Source: Pedobacter sp. Leaf250 (GTDB taxonomy: Bacteria > Bacteroidota > Bacteroidia > Sphingobacteriales > Sphingobacteriaceae). From it: DNA of 64,000 nucleotides. Of the stretch, positions 17,650 to 28,520 are shown piece after piece. Location of the stretch: NCBI RefSeq assembly GCF_920984735.1, contig NZ_CAKLBU010000005.1, forward strand, positions 185,976-249,975. The letters are read 5' to 3'. The position numbers and the translations under genes are program-made. Below the pieces are notes generated by a model that searched no databases, was not told the origin of the DNA, and was given only the letters and a program-made list of their open reading frames with translations. Positions within the stretch are counted from its first letter, which is position 1; each line of letters opens with the position of its first letter.

Positions 17650-18390
17650 TTACCACCTCAAACCATCCACTATATAACCTACCCATTCTTTCAAAAGCAT
17701 TTCCCAGGCTTGTAATGCTGATGCGCTTGGAATAAAATAATCTGCGAAATCATATTCCGTTTTACCAAAATAATCCGTCGGGTAGTAATCAATTTTATGT
17801 TTGGCAAAGCGATTAAAAATCAATCTCGATCTCGGGATATGCCAGGCACTGGTAATTACTAAAACTTTGGCATTAGGATTAATCTTCTCTACAATTGCCA
17901 AGCTATTTTTAGCATTTTCTATTGTGTTGCGACTTAAGTTTTCTACAACAATCGATGAATCTGGAATTCCTATTTGATGCAAATAGATTATAGTTAGATC
18001 AGCTTCTTTTTTACTTGTGTCAAATAAATTTGCACTTCCGCTGCTGATTAAAATTTTATTGATTCTGCCCGATTTGTATAAATCAATCGCTTGAAATAAT
18101 CGATCGGAAGCCGATCCAAATTCGATTTTCTGGTTTCGTTCATTATAGCCAGAATATCCACCCAATACTATTCCAACATCATATTTTTGTTTAGTTGGAT
18201 AACCAGACTCATAAAAATTGAAAAATTTACCAACAATAAAGCCGTTGGAAAAAAAGAGAAGAAAGACAAATGCTAGTATTAGAAACAGGCGTCTTTTTTT
18301 CGGAAAAAAAACTGCAATAACTAATGCTAAAAAAATCCAGGTGATCGGTTTAAGAAAATAGATAAGAATTTTAGAAAGAATGAATATCAT
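17650..18390 (-). CDS. YdcF/SanA-like DUF218 membrane protein
   Basis: A 246-residue protein with two N-terminal membrane helices (about residues 3-25 and 33-52) and a DUF218 domain: DVGIVLGGYSG, SASDRLFQAIDLYKSGRINKILISSGSA, ENAKNSLAI and VLVITSAWHIPRSRLIF. Family members include ElyC, SanA and YdcF, which are linked to envelope maintenance, but no reaction is established. It faces obgE convergently across the 7-bp repeat. Confidence 0.85.
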   Translation of the reverse strand: MIFILSKILIYFLKPITWIFLALVIAVFFPKKRRLFLILAFVFLLFFSNGFIVGKFFNFYESGYPTKQKYDVGIVLGGYSGYNERNQKIEFGSASDRLFQAIDLYKSGRINKILISSGSANLFDTSKKEADLTIIYLHQIGIPDSSIVVENLSRNTIENAKNSLAIVEKINPNAKVLVITSAWHIPRSRLIFNRFAKHKIDYYPTDYFGKTEYDFADYFIPSASALQAWEMLLKEWVGYIVDGLRW

Positions 18391-18478
18391 TTTCGCAGTT
18401 TATACCGCAAAACTAAGAAAATGAACTGCTTATTAAAATGAAATTGTTGAGAGCCATGAGTGACTCTCAACAATCAAA

Positions 18479-18844
18479 TTATCCTTGTCCTTCTTGCACT
18501 TGCCCATTTTCATGTGCATGCTCTAAAATATCTTTAATGTCAGATTTTGCCTTCTTAGTTACTTTGTGCTTAAAATGAGGCACCTCGTGTTCCACAATAT
18601 CTTCTTCAATAGCTTCTACGCCAAAAACCTTCTCTTTTAACAGGTTGTATTTGTCTTGAAAACCATAGCGTAAATTTTTAGCACCACTGGCAATTTTTCC
18701 ACGCGTCCCTTCTCCACTATCTGGAGCGAATAAAACACTTATTACTGCACCTGCAGCCAACCCCGCAACTAGCGCTAAAGCAATTTGAGCATTGCTGTTC
18801 GATTTGTGGGCAAAATATTTCCCGATTAACTTTCTGTATTTCAT
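18479..18844 (-). CDS. YtxH domain protein
   Basis: A 121-residue protein with one membrane segment (ALALVAGLAAGAVISVLFAPDSGEGTRGKIASGA) that forms the typical YtxH glycine-rich helix followed by a charged amphipathic tail. YtxH proteins are small stress-associated membrane proteins of unknown mechanism. The C-terminus is acidic and rich in His and Lys (EHEVPHFKHKVTKKAKSDIKD). Confidence 0.85.
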   Translation of the reverse strand: MKYRKLIGKYFAHKSNSNAQIALALVAGLAAGAVISVLFAPDSGEGTRGKIASGAKNLRYGFQDKYNLLKEKVFGVEAIEEDIVEHEVPHFKHKVTKKAKSDIKDILEHAHENGQVQEGQG

Positions 18845-19247
18845 CTCTTTTAATATTTTGTTTAATTGTAAGATGTAGCCTTAAATAATAAAAATTTAAT
18901 TTTAATTATCTGGGGTTCATAATGATGTATTTTTTATTCCAACAAACGCTAAGTTATAATGTTTCATAATTTTTTAAATCAGTAAAATTTTGAAATCTTG
19001 AGTGTAACGTGTTTTTTTGAAGCTTTGGCTTTCCTCAGAAATAAAAATCGCTCCCGCTCTTTGCCTTTATTAATGCCTTACAAAGAAACTTTGTGTTTAA
19101 ACCTGACAGACGCGGCAGCCCCGAGTTTTTTTGCGAGGGCTAGAGCAAATGGCAGGGCTGCAAACCGCCAAGTGAACAGAACCCTCAATTTTCTAATTAT
19201 TTTTTATATTGTAAATTAACCCCAATATTTATACCTCAAAATTTTTT
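18845..19247. other. Gene-free stretch with a GC-rich hairpin
   Basis: No supported gene; a 73-codon frame at 18998-19219 has no protein-like features. Within it GCAGCCC (19115-19121) pairs perfectly with GGGCTGC (19155-19161) around a 33-nt loop, in a segment (about 19040-19185) much richer in G+C than its surroundings. It is preceded by ACCTGACAG, half of a palindrome common in Bacteroidota spacers. It looks like a dispersed repeat or a structured RNA. Confidence 0.45.
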
Positions 19248-19628
19248 ATGGTAAAAGCGACAATAAATAAGGAGCATTACGCATGTTCAGTAACAAATGG
19301 CTCACACGATATTGTGATAGATGAGCCGATAGAATTAGGTGGAACGCACAAAGGGTTTGCACCAAAAGGTTTGTTGATGGCATCTTTGGCATCATGCGTG
19401 GCCATAACTTTAAGAATGTATGTAGACAGAAAAGGTTGGGAGGTTCAAAAAATTGAAGTAGTAGTGAATATGGGTATTGAAAATGCGCAAAATATATTTC
19501 TTGAAGAAATCACTTGTACGGGCAATTTAACCGATGAACAGAAACAAAGGCTTGAAGATATTGCGGCAAAATGTCCTGTAAGTAAAATCCTTACAGCTGG
19601 TAACGAAGTCCGATCGACAGTATTATAG
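19248..19628 (+). CDS. OsmC family peroxide-reducing protein
   Basis: A 126-residue OsmC/Ohr-fold protein. The two redox-active cysteines are C50 in LLMASLASCVAITLRMY and C109 in IAAKCPVSKIL, and both sit in family context. OsmC proteins reduce organic hydroperoxides in the cytosol. The gene stands alone, 89 bp before the DUF2130 gene on the same strand. Confidence 0.92.
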   Translation: MVKATINKEHYACSVTNGSHDIVIDEPIELGGTHKGFAPKGLLMASLASCVAITLRMYVDRKGWEVQKIEVVVNMGIENAQNIFLEEITCTGNLTDEQKQRLEDIAAKCPVSKILTAGNEVRSTVL

Positions 19629-19716
19629 CACAGATGGTGCAAAACTCGTTTACTTATTCCTACAAAGCTTTAATATCTTTGTATTGCTTCAGTTTTTTCT
19701 GGATTAAAAATTATTT

Positions 19717-20970
19717 ATGGCTACCGAAATTAAATGCCCAAACTGTGCTCATGTTTTTCCGATGGAGGAGGCCATGGCCGAAGATTATAAGAAAGAGTTA
19801 CGTGAGAAGGCGGCCGCTTATGCCAGACAAAAAGATGAAGAATATCAACGAAAGGTATTGGTTTTTGAATCAGATAAAAAGCAACAACAGAAAGCTTTTG
19901 AGGCTAAATTAATAGAAGAAAAAAATAAGCTGAAGGGCGATTTAGAAGAAAATTTACGTAAAAGTATCGCTTCTGATTATGAAACCAAGCTACAAATGCT
20001 GGAAGGTTCTGCTAAAGACAATGCTGAAAAATTAAGGTTGGCCCGCGAAAAAGAATTACAGTTTTTAAAACGCGAAGAAGGTTTGCTTTTAAAGGAGCAG
20101 GAAATGGAGCTCTCCATGCAGCGTAAAATGCAGGAGCAGCGTAACGAGTTGGTAGAGCAGATTCGGAAGCAGGAAGCTGAAAAAAACAGCATTAAAGATA
20201 CCGAGCATCAGCTGCGCTTAAAAGAATTGGAAAAGCAACTCGATGACCAGAAAAAACTGGCTGAAGAGATGAAGCGCAAAGCCGAACAAGGCAGTATGCA
20301 ATTGCAGGGTGAGGTGCAAGAACTTATTTTAGAAGAACTGTTGCGAAGTAATTTCCCTTTCGATTTAATTGAAGAGGTTGGTAAAGGTGTACGTGGGGCA
20401 GATTGTGTTCAAGTGGTTCGCAACAACTTTGGGCAAGAATGTGGTAAAATTATTTATGAAAGTAAACGCACCAAAGATTTTGGTGGCGACTGGATTGAAA
20501 AGCTAAAAAAAGATATGCGGAGCATGGGCGTTGATGTTGCGGTTATCGTTAGTCAATGTTATCCAAAAGGTATGGATTGTTTCGGGCAAAAGGATGGTGT
20601 GTGGATTTGCTCTTTTGAAGAGGTAAATGCAGTAGCTTACGTTTTAAGAGATGGGATTTTACGATTATCAAGCGCAGTGAAATCGCAGGAAAATCGTGGA
20701 GATAAAATGCACATGCTTTACGATTATTTGACCGGAGCTGAATTTTCTGAGCAATGGAAAGCCATTCGTGAGGGTTTTATGAGCATGAAATTGTCCATTC
20801 AACGCGAACGCGATGCGATGGAACGTTTATGGAAAGCCCGTGAAAAACAATTGGAAAAAGTATTGTTGAACGCTACGCACATCCGTGGCTCAATTGAAGG
20901 TATTGCAGGCAGTGATAGCATTCAGTTAAGTTTAACAGATGATGACGATGAAACTTTATTGTTGGATTAA
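19717..20970 (+). CDS. DUF2130 domain protein with coiled coil
   Basis: A 417-residue protein. It starts with a CPNCAHVFP zinc-ribbon-like motif (two Cys visible), followed by a long charged coiled coil (about residues 25-205, dense in E, K, Q and R). A DUF2130 domain begins near 205 (GADCVQVVRNNFGQECGKIIYESKRTKDFGGDWIEKLKKDM), which resembles nuclease-fold domains. Family function is unknown; a role in nucleic acid handling is conjecture. It is cytosolic, with no membrane segment. Confidence 0.85.
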   Translation: MATEIKCPNCAHVFPMEEAMAEDYKKELREKAAAYARQKDEEYQRKVLVFESDKKQQQKAFEAKLIEEKNKLKGDLEENLRKSIASDYETKLQMLEGSAKDNAEKLRLAREKELQFLKREEGLLLKEQEMELSMQRKMQEQRNELVEQIRKQEAEKNSIKDTEHQLRLKELEKQLDDQKKLAEEMKRKAEQGSMQLQGEVQELILEELLRSNFPFDLIEEVGKGVRGADCVQVVRNNFGQECGKIIYESKRTKDFGGDWIEKLKKDMRSMGVDVAVIVSQCYPKGMDCFGQKDGVWICSFEEVNAVAYVLRDGILRLSSAVKSQENRGDKMHMLYDYLTGAEFSEQWKAIREGFMSMKLSIQRERDAMERLWKAREKQLEKVLLNATHIRGSIEGIAGSDSIQLSLTDDDDETLLLD

Positions 20971-20996
20971 GTACGAACGACACAGATAAAAGAACT

Positions 20997-23240
<2,244 letters not shown>

Positions 23241-23272
23241 GATTAACTTGTGAATGGTTTAGTATATTATTT

Positions 23273-23370
23273 TACCACAGAGTACATAAAGAAAAACCAC
23301 CGAGTTCACGAAGTATATATAAAATTAGCTCTGCGTTTCTCTGTGAAAAACTCTGTGTGCTTTGTGGTAA
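23273..23370. repeat. ACCACAGAG palindromic repeat, copy 1
   Basis: The unit starts TACCACAGAGTACA, contains CTCTGCGTTTCTCTGTGAAA and ends TTTGTGGTAA, so it is itself an imperfect inverted repeat. It lies between the GH97 stop and its terminator. Confidence 0.85.
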
Positions 23371-23383
23371 ACTTTAAATTTTT

Positions 23384-23482
23384 TAACCACAAGTACACTA
23401 AGAAAAAGCCACAGAGTACACGAAGTTTGTGTCAGATTAGCTCTGCGTTTCTCTGTGAAAAACTCGGTGTTCTCTGTGGTAA
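23384..23482. repeat. ACCACAGAG palindromic repeat, copy 2
   Basis: A second copy starts 111 bp after the first, with the same central CTCTGCGTTTCTCTGTGAAA and ending CTCTGTGGTAAAA. Diverged copies of the same family fill 25839-26044. Confidence 0.85.
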
Positions 23483-23492
23483 AACATTAATT

Positions 23493-23521
23493 AGTCGTTC
23501 CATTTGGAACGACTTTTTTTA
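23493..23521 (+). terminator. Terminator downstream of GH97
   Basis: AGTCGTTCC (23493-23501) pairs with GGAACGACT (23506-23514) around ATTT and runs into seven or more T. It ends GH97 transcription after the two repeats. Confidence 0.8.
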
Positions 23522-23598
23522 TAATAAAAATCCAACTTCTCTTTCTTTGCGTTTTCACTTTGTGTACTTTGCGGTTACCAAGAACAAACTCAACCTCA

Positions 23599-24075
23599 AT
23601 GGCCAGGACAAATAATCACATCGAACTACAATTTTTAAGTGAACCATCTGATGTAAATTATGGTGGAAAAGTACATGGTGGAATGATGATGAAATGGATT
23701 GATCAAGCTGCATTTGCTTGCGCCTTACAATGGAGCGATTCTTATTGTGTAACGGTTTATGTGGGTGGCATAAGATTTTTTCATCCAGTACACATTGGCC
23801 ATTTGGTAAAAATGGAAGCTCGCATTATTTACACAGGAAAAACAAGCATGCACATTGCTGTTGATGCATATTCCAAACCCATTGGAAAATCCGATTTTAT
23901 TAAAAATACGCACTGTATTATTGTTTTTGTAGCAGTTGGAGAGGATGGGCAACCAAAACCGATTCCATCATTTAAACCTAAAACGGAGAAAGAAATAGCC
24001 ATGCATGGTTATGCCATTAAGTTAATGGAATTGCGGAAAAGCATCGATAAAGAAATGGAACCTTACATTGTTTAA
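23599..24075 (+). CDS. Hotdog-fold acyl-CoA thioesterase
   Basis: A 158-residue protein with the acyl-CoA thioesterase pattern NYGGKVHGGMMMKWIDQAAFACA and VGGIRFFHPVHIGHLVKMEARI, as in the YciA/cytosolic acyl-CoA hydrolase group, which cleave acyl-CoA to free acid and CoA. The start is the ATG at 23599 (MARTNNHIELQF); upstream in-frame codons are AT-rich spacer. The stop overlaps the stop of the convergent histidine kinase gene by four bases. Confidence 0.9.
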   Translation: MARTNNHIELQFLSEPSDVNYGGKVHGGMMMKWIDQAAFACALQWSDSYCVTVYVGGIRFFHPVHIGHLVKMEARIIYTGKTSMHIAVDAYSKPIGKSDFIKNTHCIIVFVAVGEDGQPKPIPSFKPKTEKEIAMHGYAIKLMELRKSIDKEMEPYIV

Positions 24076-25814
24076 GTTGAAGCGATTGGTAAAGTAAAAC
24101 TAAATCTGCTGCCTTCTCCAATAGCACTTTCAACCCAAATTTTACCTTCCTCAGCTTCGATAAAATCTTTAGAAATTGCTAATCCCAAACCCGATCCAGA
24201 TTTGTTTTGTCCATCAGTAGGAACTTGAAAATAGCGGTCGAATAAGCGTTTCTGGTATTTTTCATCAATGCCTTTGCCGAAATCCTGAACCGAAAACTGA
24301 ATGGATTTATCCTTTTGGAAAACATCAATAATAACTTTCGATTTTTCAGCGCTGTAACGCAATGCATTGGATAAAAAATTAACCAAAACCCAAGCTGTTT
24401 TCTGAATATCAGCATTTACTTTCGGCAAGTTCAGGTTACAGTTCAACTCCAGTTTTATTGATTTTTGTTCTGCCTGGAATTTAACGGCATCGATGGCGTA
24501 ATGAACAATATCTTCAGGTTTTGTGATTGCGAAAGTAAGTTTAAGATTCCCTGTTTCCACTTGAGATAAATCCAAAAGTTCGCTTGTGATTTTTAAAAGT
24601 CTATCGCTATCTTCTTTGATGTGGGTTAAAAGCTGATTTTGTTCTTCATTCATTGCGCCAACGCGATGATCATTTAAGAGCTTTAAGCTCATTTTTATAG
24701 AAGAAAGCGGCGTTTTAAGTTCGTGAGAAACAGTAGCAATGAAATTGGTCTTGGCTTCGTCTAGTTCTTTAAACTGCGTAATGTTCTTTAAAACATAAAC
24801 ACTTCCAGCTGATTTTGAAGATTCAAATATGGTTTTATCTTCAGGTGTTTCATAATTGGGAATGATGATTTCCCTGTTTTCTAGTTGGAAATATGATTCC
24901 TTTTCATCAGCATAAATTTTAAGCGTTTTATCATCGGTTTCAGGTTTGATGATTCGCTTTAATAGTTCATTTTTTTTAATCAGTTCTGCAACATTCTGAC
25001 CAATGATTTTTTCTTCATCCAAACTCATCAGCTTTGCGGCAAGATGATTTAAAAAGAGCACTTCTCCTTTTTCATTTAAGCCGATAATGGCATCTTGCAT
25101 TTGTGCAATAATGGCTTCTATTCTCGATTTTTCTGATTTTATTTTAGATAAATTGCTGTTCTCCCATTCATTCAGTTTTACCACCATTCCATTAAAAGCA
25201 TCAGCCAGTTCTGTAAATTCGTCGTGATTGTTAAAATGTAAGCGTTGCTTGTAATTTTTTCTACTAATTTGCTTAATCGCATCGCTAAATTCGGCAAGTG
25301 GATTAGCTACAAAACCCGGAAAATTAACAATGAAGGTAAAGAGGATTAAAAAGCTCAACATTGCGGCAATGGAAATATACAGGTTAGCATTTGATGAAGT
25401 TTTATTTGCCTGCTCATTTTTCTCATATATGGCCTTCATATTTACTTCTTCAATTTTTTGAAGTGCATTTCGTAGAGCGATTAGATTTTTAATCCCGGTT
25501 GGCTGCTGTAGAAATGCGTAGGCTGCTGCTAACTTTTGATAGGCGATTTTTTCACCATTTTCAGTAATGTTCTGCCCTTCATTTTTTAAGTTTTCATCGA
25601 ATTTTTTAGCCAGTTCGTTTGATAGCGGAAATGTATTATTGTCGACAATATTTCTCATTGCGGCAACATATTTTAACGATTTGTAATTGTCTTTCAGGAT
25701 TACTTTCGATTTATCAGAAAGCTCATTCAAAAAGAATAAAGCAATCAAGCCAAAGGATAAAACGATTATAAAGAGAAACCCGAATCCGAGGCGGAGCTTG
25801 GTTTTTATTTTCAT
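24072..25814 (-). CDS. Membrane histidine kinase of the kdp locus
   Basis: A 580-residue sensor kinase. It has TM1 (about 10-29), a periplasmic loop of about 115 residues, TM2 (about 145-165), HAMP (about 168-220), PAS (about 228-345), HisKA with H364 in FIATVSHELKTPLSS, and HATPase with NALRYS, DFGKGI and GSGLGLAISK. It is the last gene of the minus-strand kdp locus. Because the KdpD protein upstream has no kinase part, this is its likely partner, passing phosphate to the sigma-54 regulator at 33718. That pairing is inferred from position. Confidence 0.9.
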   Translation of the reverse strand: MKIKTKLRLGFGFLFIIVLSFGLIALFFLNELSDKSKVILKDNYKSLKYVAAMRNIVDNNTFPLSNELAKKFDENLKNEGQNITENGEKIAYQKLAAAYAFLQQPTGIKNLIALRNALQKIEEVNMKAIYEKNEQANKTSSNANLYISIAAMLSFLILFTFIVNFPGFVANPLAEFSDAIKQISRKNYKQRLHFNNHDEFTELADAFNGMVVKLNEWENSNLSKIKSEKSRIEAIIAQMQDAIIGLNEKGEVLFLNHLAAKLMSLDEEKIIGQNVAELIKKNELLKRIIKPETDDKTLKIYADEKESYFQLENREIIIPNYETPEDKTIFESSKSAGSVYVLKNITQFKELDEAKTNFIATVSHELKTPLSSIKMSLKLLNDHRVGAMNEEQNQLLTHIKEDSDRLLKITSELLDLSQVETGNLKLTFAITKPEDIVHYAIDAVKFQAEQKSIKLELNCNLNLPKVNADIQKTAWVLVNFLSNALRYSAEKSKVIIDVFQKDKSIQFSVQDFGKGIDEKYQKRLFDRYFQVPTDGQNKSGSGLGLAISKDFIEAEEGKIWVESAIGEGSRFSFTLPIAST

Positions 25815-25838
25815 GTTGATATTGTTTTTTTGTTAACT

Positions 25839-26044
25839 GCAAAGAGCGCTGAGTTTTTTCGCAAAGAAACGCAAAGCTAGTTCTTCAAACTCCGTGTACT
25901 CTTTAGTTTTTCTCAGTTTAATTTGTGGTTAATTAAATTAAGGTTTTTACCACAGAGAGCACCGAGTTCTTCACAGAGAAATACCAAGATAGTTGCCATT
26001 TACTTTGCGTTCTTTGCGTTTTTCTTTGTGTTCTTTGTGGTTAA
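25839..26044. repeat. Two diverged ACCACAGAG-family palindromes
   Basis: The segment between kdpD and the kinase gene contains GCAAAGAAACGCAAAG, TACCACAGAGAGCACCGAG and TTTGCGTTCTTTGCG phrases ending TTCTTTGTGGTTAA. It is made of two imperfect inverted repeats related to those at 23273-23482. Confidence 0.75.
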
Positions 26045-26050
26045 ATCCAT

Positions 26051-27172
26051 TTATGATAGTATTACCAGATCAATTTCTTTTGCGGCTAAATTACGCAACA
26101 GTTGATTAAAAATTGCTGTTCGCAGGATGACCTGAAAAATATTTAAATGCGGTTTGCCAATGCAAATGGTGGTGATTTCTTTTTCTGTTGCCATATTGAT
26201 AATACTTTGCGTAACCTGATTACTTTTAATTTTAATTACTTCGGCGCCTAGTTCTGTTGCCAGCTTAAAATGGTTAATTAAGTGCCGCTGTTTATCAAGC
26301 TTAATTTTATCTAAACTTTCTGCATCGCTTTGAACATAAAGAACAACCCAGGGCGAATGGTAATAGGAGGCAAGCCTTGCCGTTTTACGTATCACTACGC
26401 CTGCAGTTTCGGCATTGGACGAGATACAAGCCAAAAATCTTTCAGGCCTAAGTTTAATAGATTTAGGGATTTCAGCTTGGATTTTTCGCTCCACTTGATG
26501 AACCACTTCTTTTAATGCCAGTTCTCTAAGCTGTAAAATCTTATCCGATTGGAAAAAGTTTTCTAAAGCCCTTTCAATTTTGCTTTTATCGTAAATTTTT
26601 CCCTCTTTTAATCGGGTTACCAATTCATCAGCCGTTAAATCAATATTGACGATTTCATCTGCAATTTCAAGAATTTTATCGGGAATACGTTCTGTAACAT
26701 TAATGCCAGTAATGTGTTCAATCTCCTCATTAATACTTTCTAAATGTTGAATATTTACTGCTGATATTACACTAATTCCTGCCTCCAGTAAATCGAAAAC
26801 ATCTTGCCAGCGTTTAGCATTTTTACTGCCCTCTGCGTTAGTATGCGCCAATTCATCAACCACAACAATTTCAGGGTGACGGTTTAAAATTCCTTGCAAA
26901 TCCATTTCATCAATTTCCTTACCCCGATAAAAAATATTTTTTCTTGGGATTAAAGGTAAACCAGCAACCAAAGCTTCTGTTTCTGCTCTTTTGTGGGTTT
27001 CTACATAGCCAATGCAAATATCGATTCCGTTACGCAAAAGCGCATGAGATTCTTGCAGCATTCGGTAGGTTTTGCCCACGCCAGCGCTCATCCCAATGTA
27101 GATTTTAAGTTTTCCTCTCCTCGATTTTTTAATGAGATTTAGGAAGTTTTTAACTGAATCGTCTTTTGTCAT
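26051..27172 (-). CDS. kdpD: KdpD sensor half (no kinase domain)
   Basis: A 373-residue protein equal to the N-terminal cytosolic part of KdpD: the KdpD domain with Walker A GMSAGVGKT (residues 27-35), VGYVETHKRAETEALVAGLPLIPR and VVDELAHTNAEGSKNAKRWQDV, then a universal-stress-protein domain (about 240-373, RFLACISSNAETAGVVIRKTARLA). The four-helix membrane part, GAF and histidine kinase of E. coli KdpD are absent. The gene ends cleanly; there is no sign of a frameshift, as the next gene is a separate full kinase. This divided layout is known from Bacteroidota kdp loci. Confidence 0.92.
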   Translation of the reverse strand: MTKDDSVKNFLNLIKKSRRGKLKIYIGMSAGVGKTYRMLQESHALLRNGIDICIGYVETHKRAETEALVAGLPLIPRKNIFYRGKEIDEMDLQGILNRHPEIVVVDELAHTNAEGSKNAKRWQDVFDLLEAGISVISAVNIQHLESINEEIEHITGINVTERIPDKILEIADEIVNIDLTADELVTRLKEGKIYDKSKIERALENFFQSDKILQLRELALKEVVHQVERKIQAEIPKSIKLRPERFLACISSNAETAGVVIRKTARLASYYHSPWVVLYVQSDAESLDKIKLDKQRHLINHFKLATELGAEVIKIKSNQVTQSIINMATEKEITTICIGKPHLNIFQVILRTAIFNQLLRNLAAKEIDLVILS

Positions 27173-27250
27173 CTATGTAAAATGTAATAATGTAAAATTG
27201 ATGATGGAACTTTGCACATCATCCATTTTACATCTTACCTTATCCATCAA
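27173..27250. repeat. Inverted repeat in porin-kdpD spacer
   Basis: TGTAAAATG (27176-27184) pairs with CATTTTACA (27224-27232), and GATGATG (27200-27206) pairs with CATCATC (27217-27223), giving a nested hairpin that fills most of the 78-bp spacer. Confidence 0.7.
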
Positions 27251-28321
27251 TTAAAATGCTACTGCAATACTCGCCGTTAAAGTTGTATTCGCATTCACAG
27301 AATTATTTTCTCTGTTAAAAATTTTGTCCTTGCTATCATAGGTTTTTCCTTCTAAACGGATCACCGCGTTTGAGATTGGCGAGTAATCGAGGTTTAAAGA
27401 ATAGCCTTTGGTTTTAAATCCATTAGGTGTTCCTGTTGATATAAAAATACCGTTTTTGTCTTCGTAATATTCAAATCTACCAGCAATGGCCCATTTTGGA
27501 GCGAACTTATATTGTGCAATTGCCACAGGCGATAAGATTTCATTTTTCTCGCTGCTCCCTTTAACTTTTTGCTGCGTTCCATAATCTAAACCAAGTGTTA
27601 AGCCAAATTTATCCGTAACCTGAAAGATTCCATAAATGTTATGGTAAAAACGGTTACTGCGAACAGAATCTGCACCTTCGGTTCCTAAATAATTGCTGTA
27701 GTTAACCGTGATTTTATCGGTCGGTTTCAAGGTTAATTGTAAACCACCAGCGGGTTTATTATTGCCGTCAACACGGGTAATTCTTTGCCATCCATTTAGG
27801 TAGAGTAGGGTCGCGGTTAATTTTCCATCTTGAGTGCCATAAGTAAGTTTTGCTCCTGATTCGTAATATGGTGTATTTTCTGAAGAAATATTTCTGGTTA
27901 GCACCCAACAATCTTTTGAAACCGCTCCTTCGAAACCAATGTGCGAAGAAAAAATACCGGCATCAATCCAAAGGTTTTCTGACTTGGATAATTTAATGCC
28001 TGCATTGGCCTCAAAAATATTCTTCAAAACGCCAGGTTCGGCGGCTAAGTTAGCGTTGGCATAAGTTCCTGCCATTACCGCCAAATTCGCACGGATTGAA
28101 CCACTATCATAAGCCGCTTTGATAAAACCTAAATTTAAGTTTACCTCGTTGATTCTGTTGTGAGAATAAATAAAACCTGGGCGATTATGGTCTGCGGGTT
28201 TGTTAAAATCGTAGCCGTAGTAAGTTTCTAAATAACCAGAGAATTTTACTTTTGGCTCTTCCTGAGCGAATGCTGTTAAGCTTGCTGTTAATGTTGTTAT
28301 AATTGTGATTAGTTTTTTCAT
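27251..28321 (-). CDS. Outer-membrane beta-barrel porin (BBP2-like)
   Basis: A 356-residue protein with a signal peptide (MKKLITIITTLTASLTAFAQ) and alternating beta strands throughout: VKFSGYLETYYGYDFNKP, NEVNLNLGFIKAAYDSGSIRANLAVMAG and a terminal strand ending TASIAVAF with a C-terminal Phe, the outer-membrane assembly signal. It resembles the OmpL-like beta-barrel porin-2 family. Its place between kdpC and kdpD suggests it lets potassium or other ions reach the Kdp pump; this is inference from position. Confidence 0.82.
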   Translation of the reverse strand: MKKLITIITTLTASLTAFAQEEPKVKFSGYLETYYGYDFNKPADHNRPGFIYSHNRINEVNLNLGFIKAAYDSGSIRANLAVMAGTYANANLAAEPGVLKNIFEANAGIKLSKSENLWIDAGIFSSHIGFEGAVSKDCWVLTRNISSENTPYYESGAKLTYGTQDGKLTATLLYLNGWQRITRVDGNNKPAGGLQLTLKPTDKITVNYSNYLGTEGADSVRSNRFYHNIYGIFQVTDKFGLTLGLDYGTQQKVKGSSEKNEILSPVAIAQYKFAPKWAIAGRFEYYEDKNGIFISTGTPNGFKTKGYSLNLDYSPISNAVIRLEGKTYDSKDKIFNRENNSVNANTTLTASIAVAF

Positions 28322-28357
28322 TGTTATTGTATGGATTTCAAGGTTTTTTTAGTCGGC

Positions 28358-28447
28358 CGTCATTTCGACCGTAGTGGAGAAATCTTTGAATAATGTGTTG
28401 AAAGGCTCAAAGATTTCTCCGTTCCGCTGCGCTCCAGTCGAAAGGAC
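28358..28447. repeat. Palindromic GGAGAAATCTTTGA element
   Basis: GGAGAAATCTTTGA (28376-28389) pairs perfectly with TCAAAGATTTCTCC (28407-28420); outer arms CGTCATTTCGAC and GTCGAAAGGACG extend the pairing imperfectly. It is a dispersed Bacteroidota-type palindrome in the kdpC-porin spacer. Confidence 0.85.
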
Positions 28448-28480
28448 GGACGCCGTTTAAGATTCTGATTTTTTAAAGCG

Positions 28481-28512
28481 GTCGTCATTGCTTCGTGCCT
28501 CGCAATGACGAC
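28481..28512. repeat. Short CGTCATTGC hairpin after kdpC
   Basis: GTCGTCATTGC (28481-28491) pairs perfectly with GCAATGACGAC (28502-28512) around a 10-nt loop. It is a shortened relative of the element at 20997-21068, 8 bp past the kdpC stop, where it could protect the upstream mRNA or reduce read-through. Confidence 0.85.
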
Positions 28513-28520
28513 TTATCGGA

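Noticed and set aside
18998..19219. A 73-codon plus-strand frame upstream of the OsmC gene
   Set aside because: It crosses a GC-rich hairpin and has no domain or credible composition.
23250..23615. A 121-codon frame through the tandem palindromes
   Set aside because: It translates the two repeat copies; the repeated peptide is a by-product of the DNA repeat.
26051..27172. kdpD broken by frameshift from the downstream kinase
   Set aside because: The following gene has its own membrane helices, HAMP and PAS, and is separated by a 236-bp repeat spacer; both proteins are complete in themselves.
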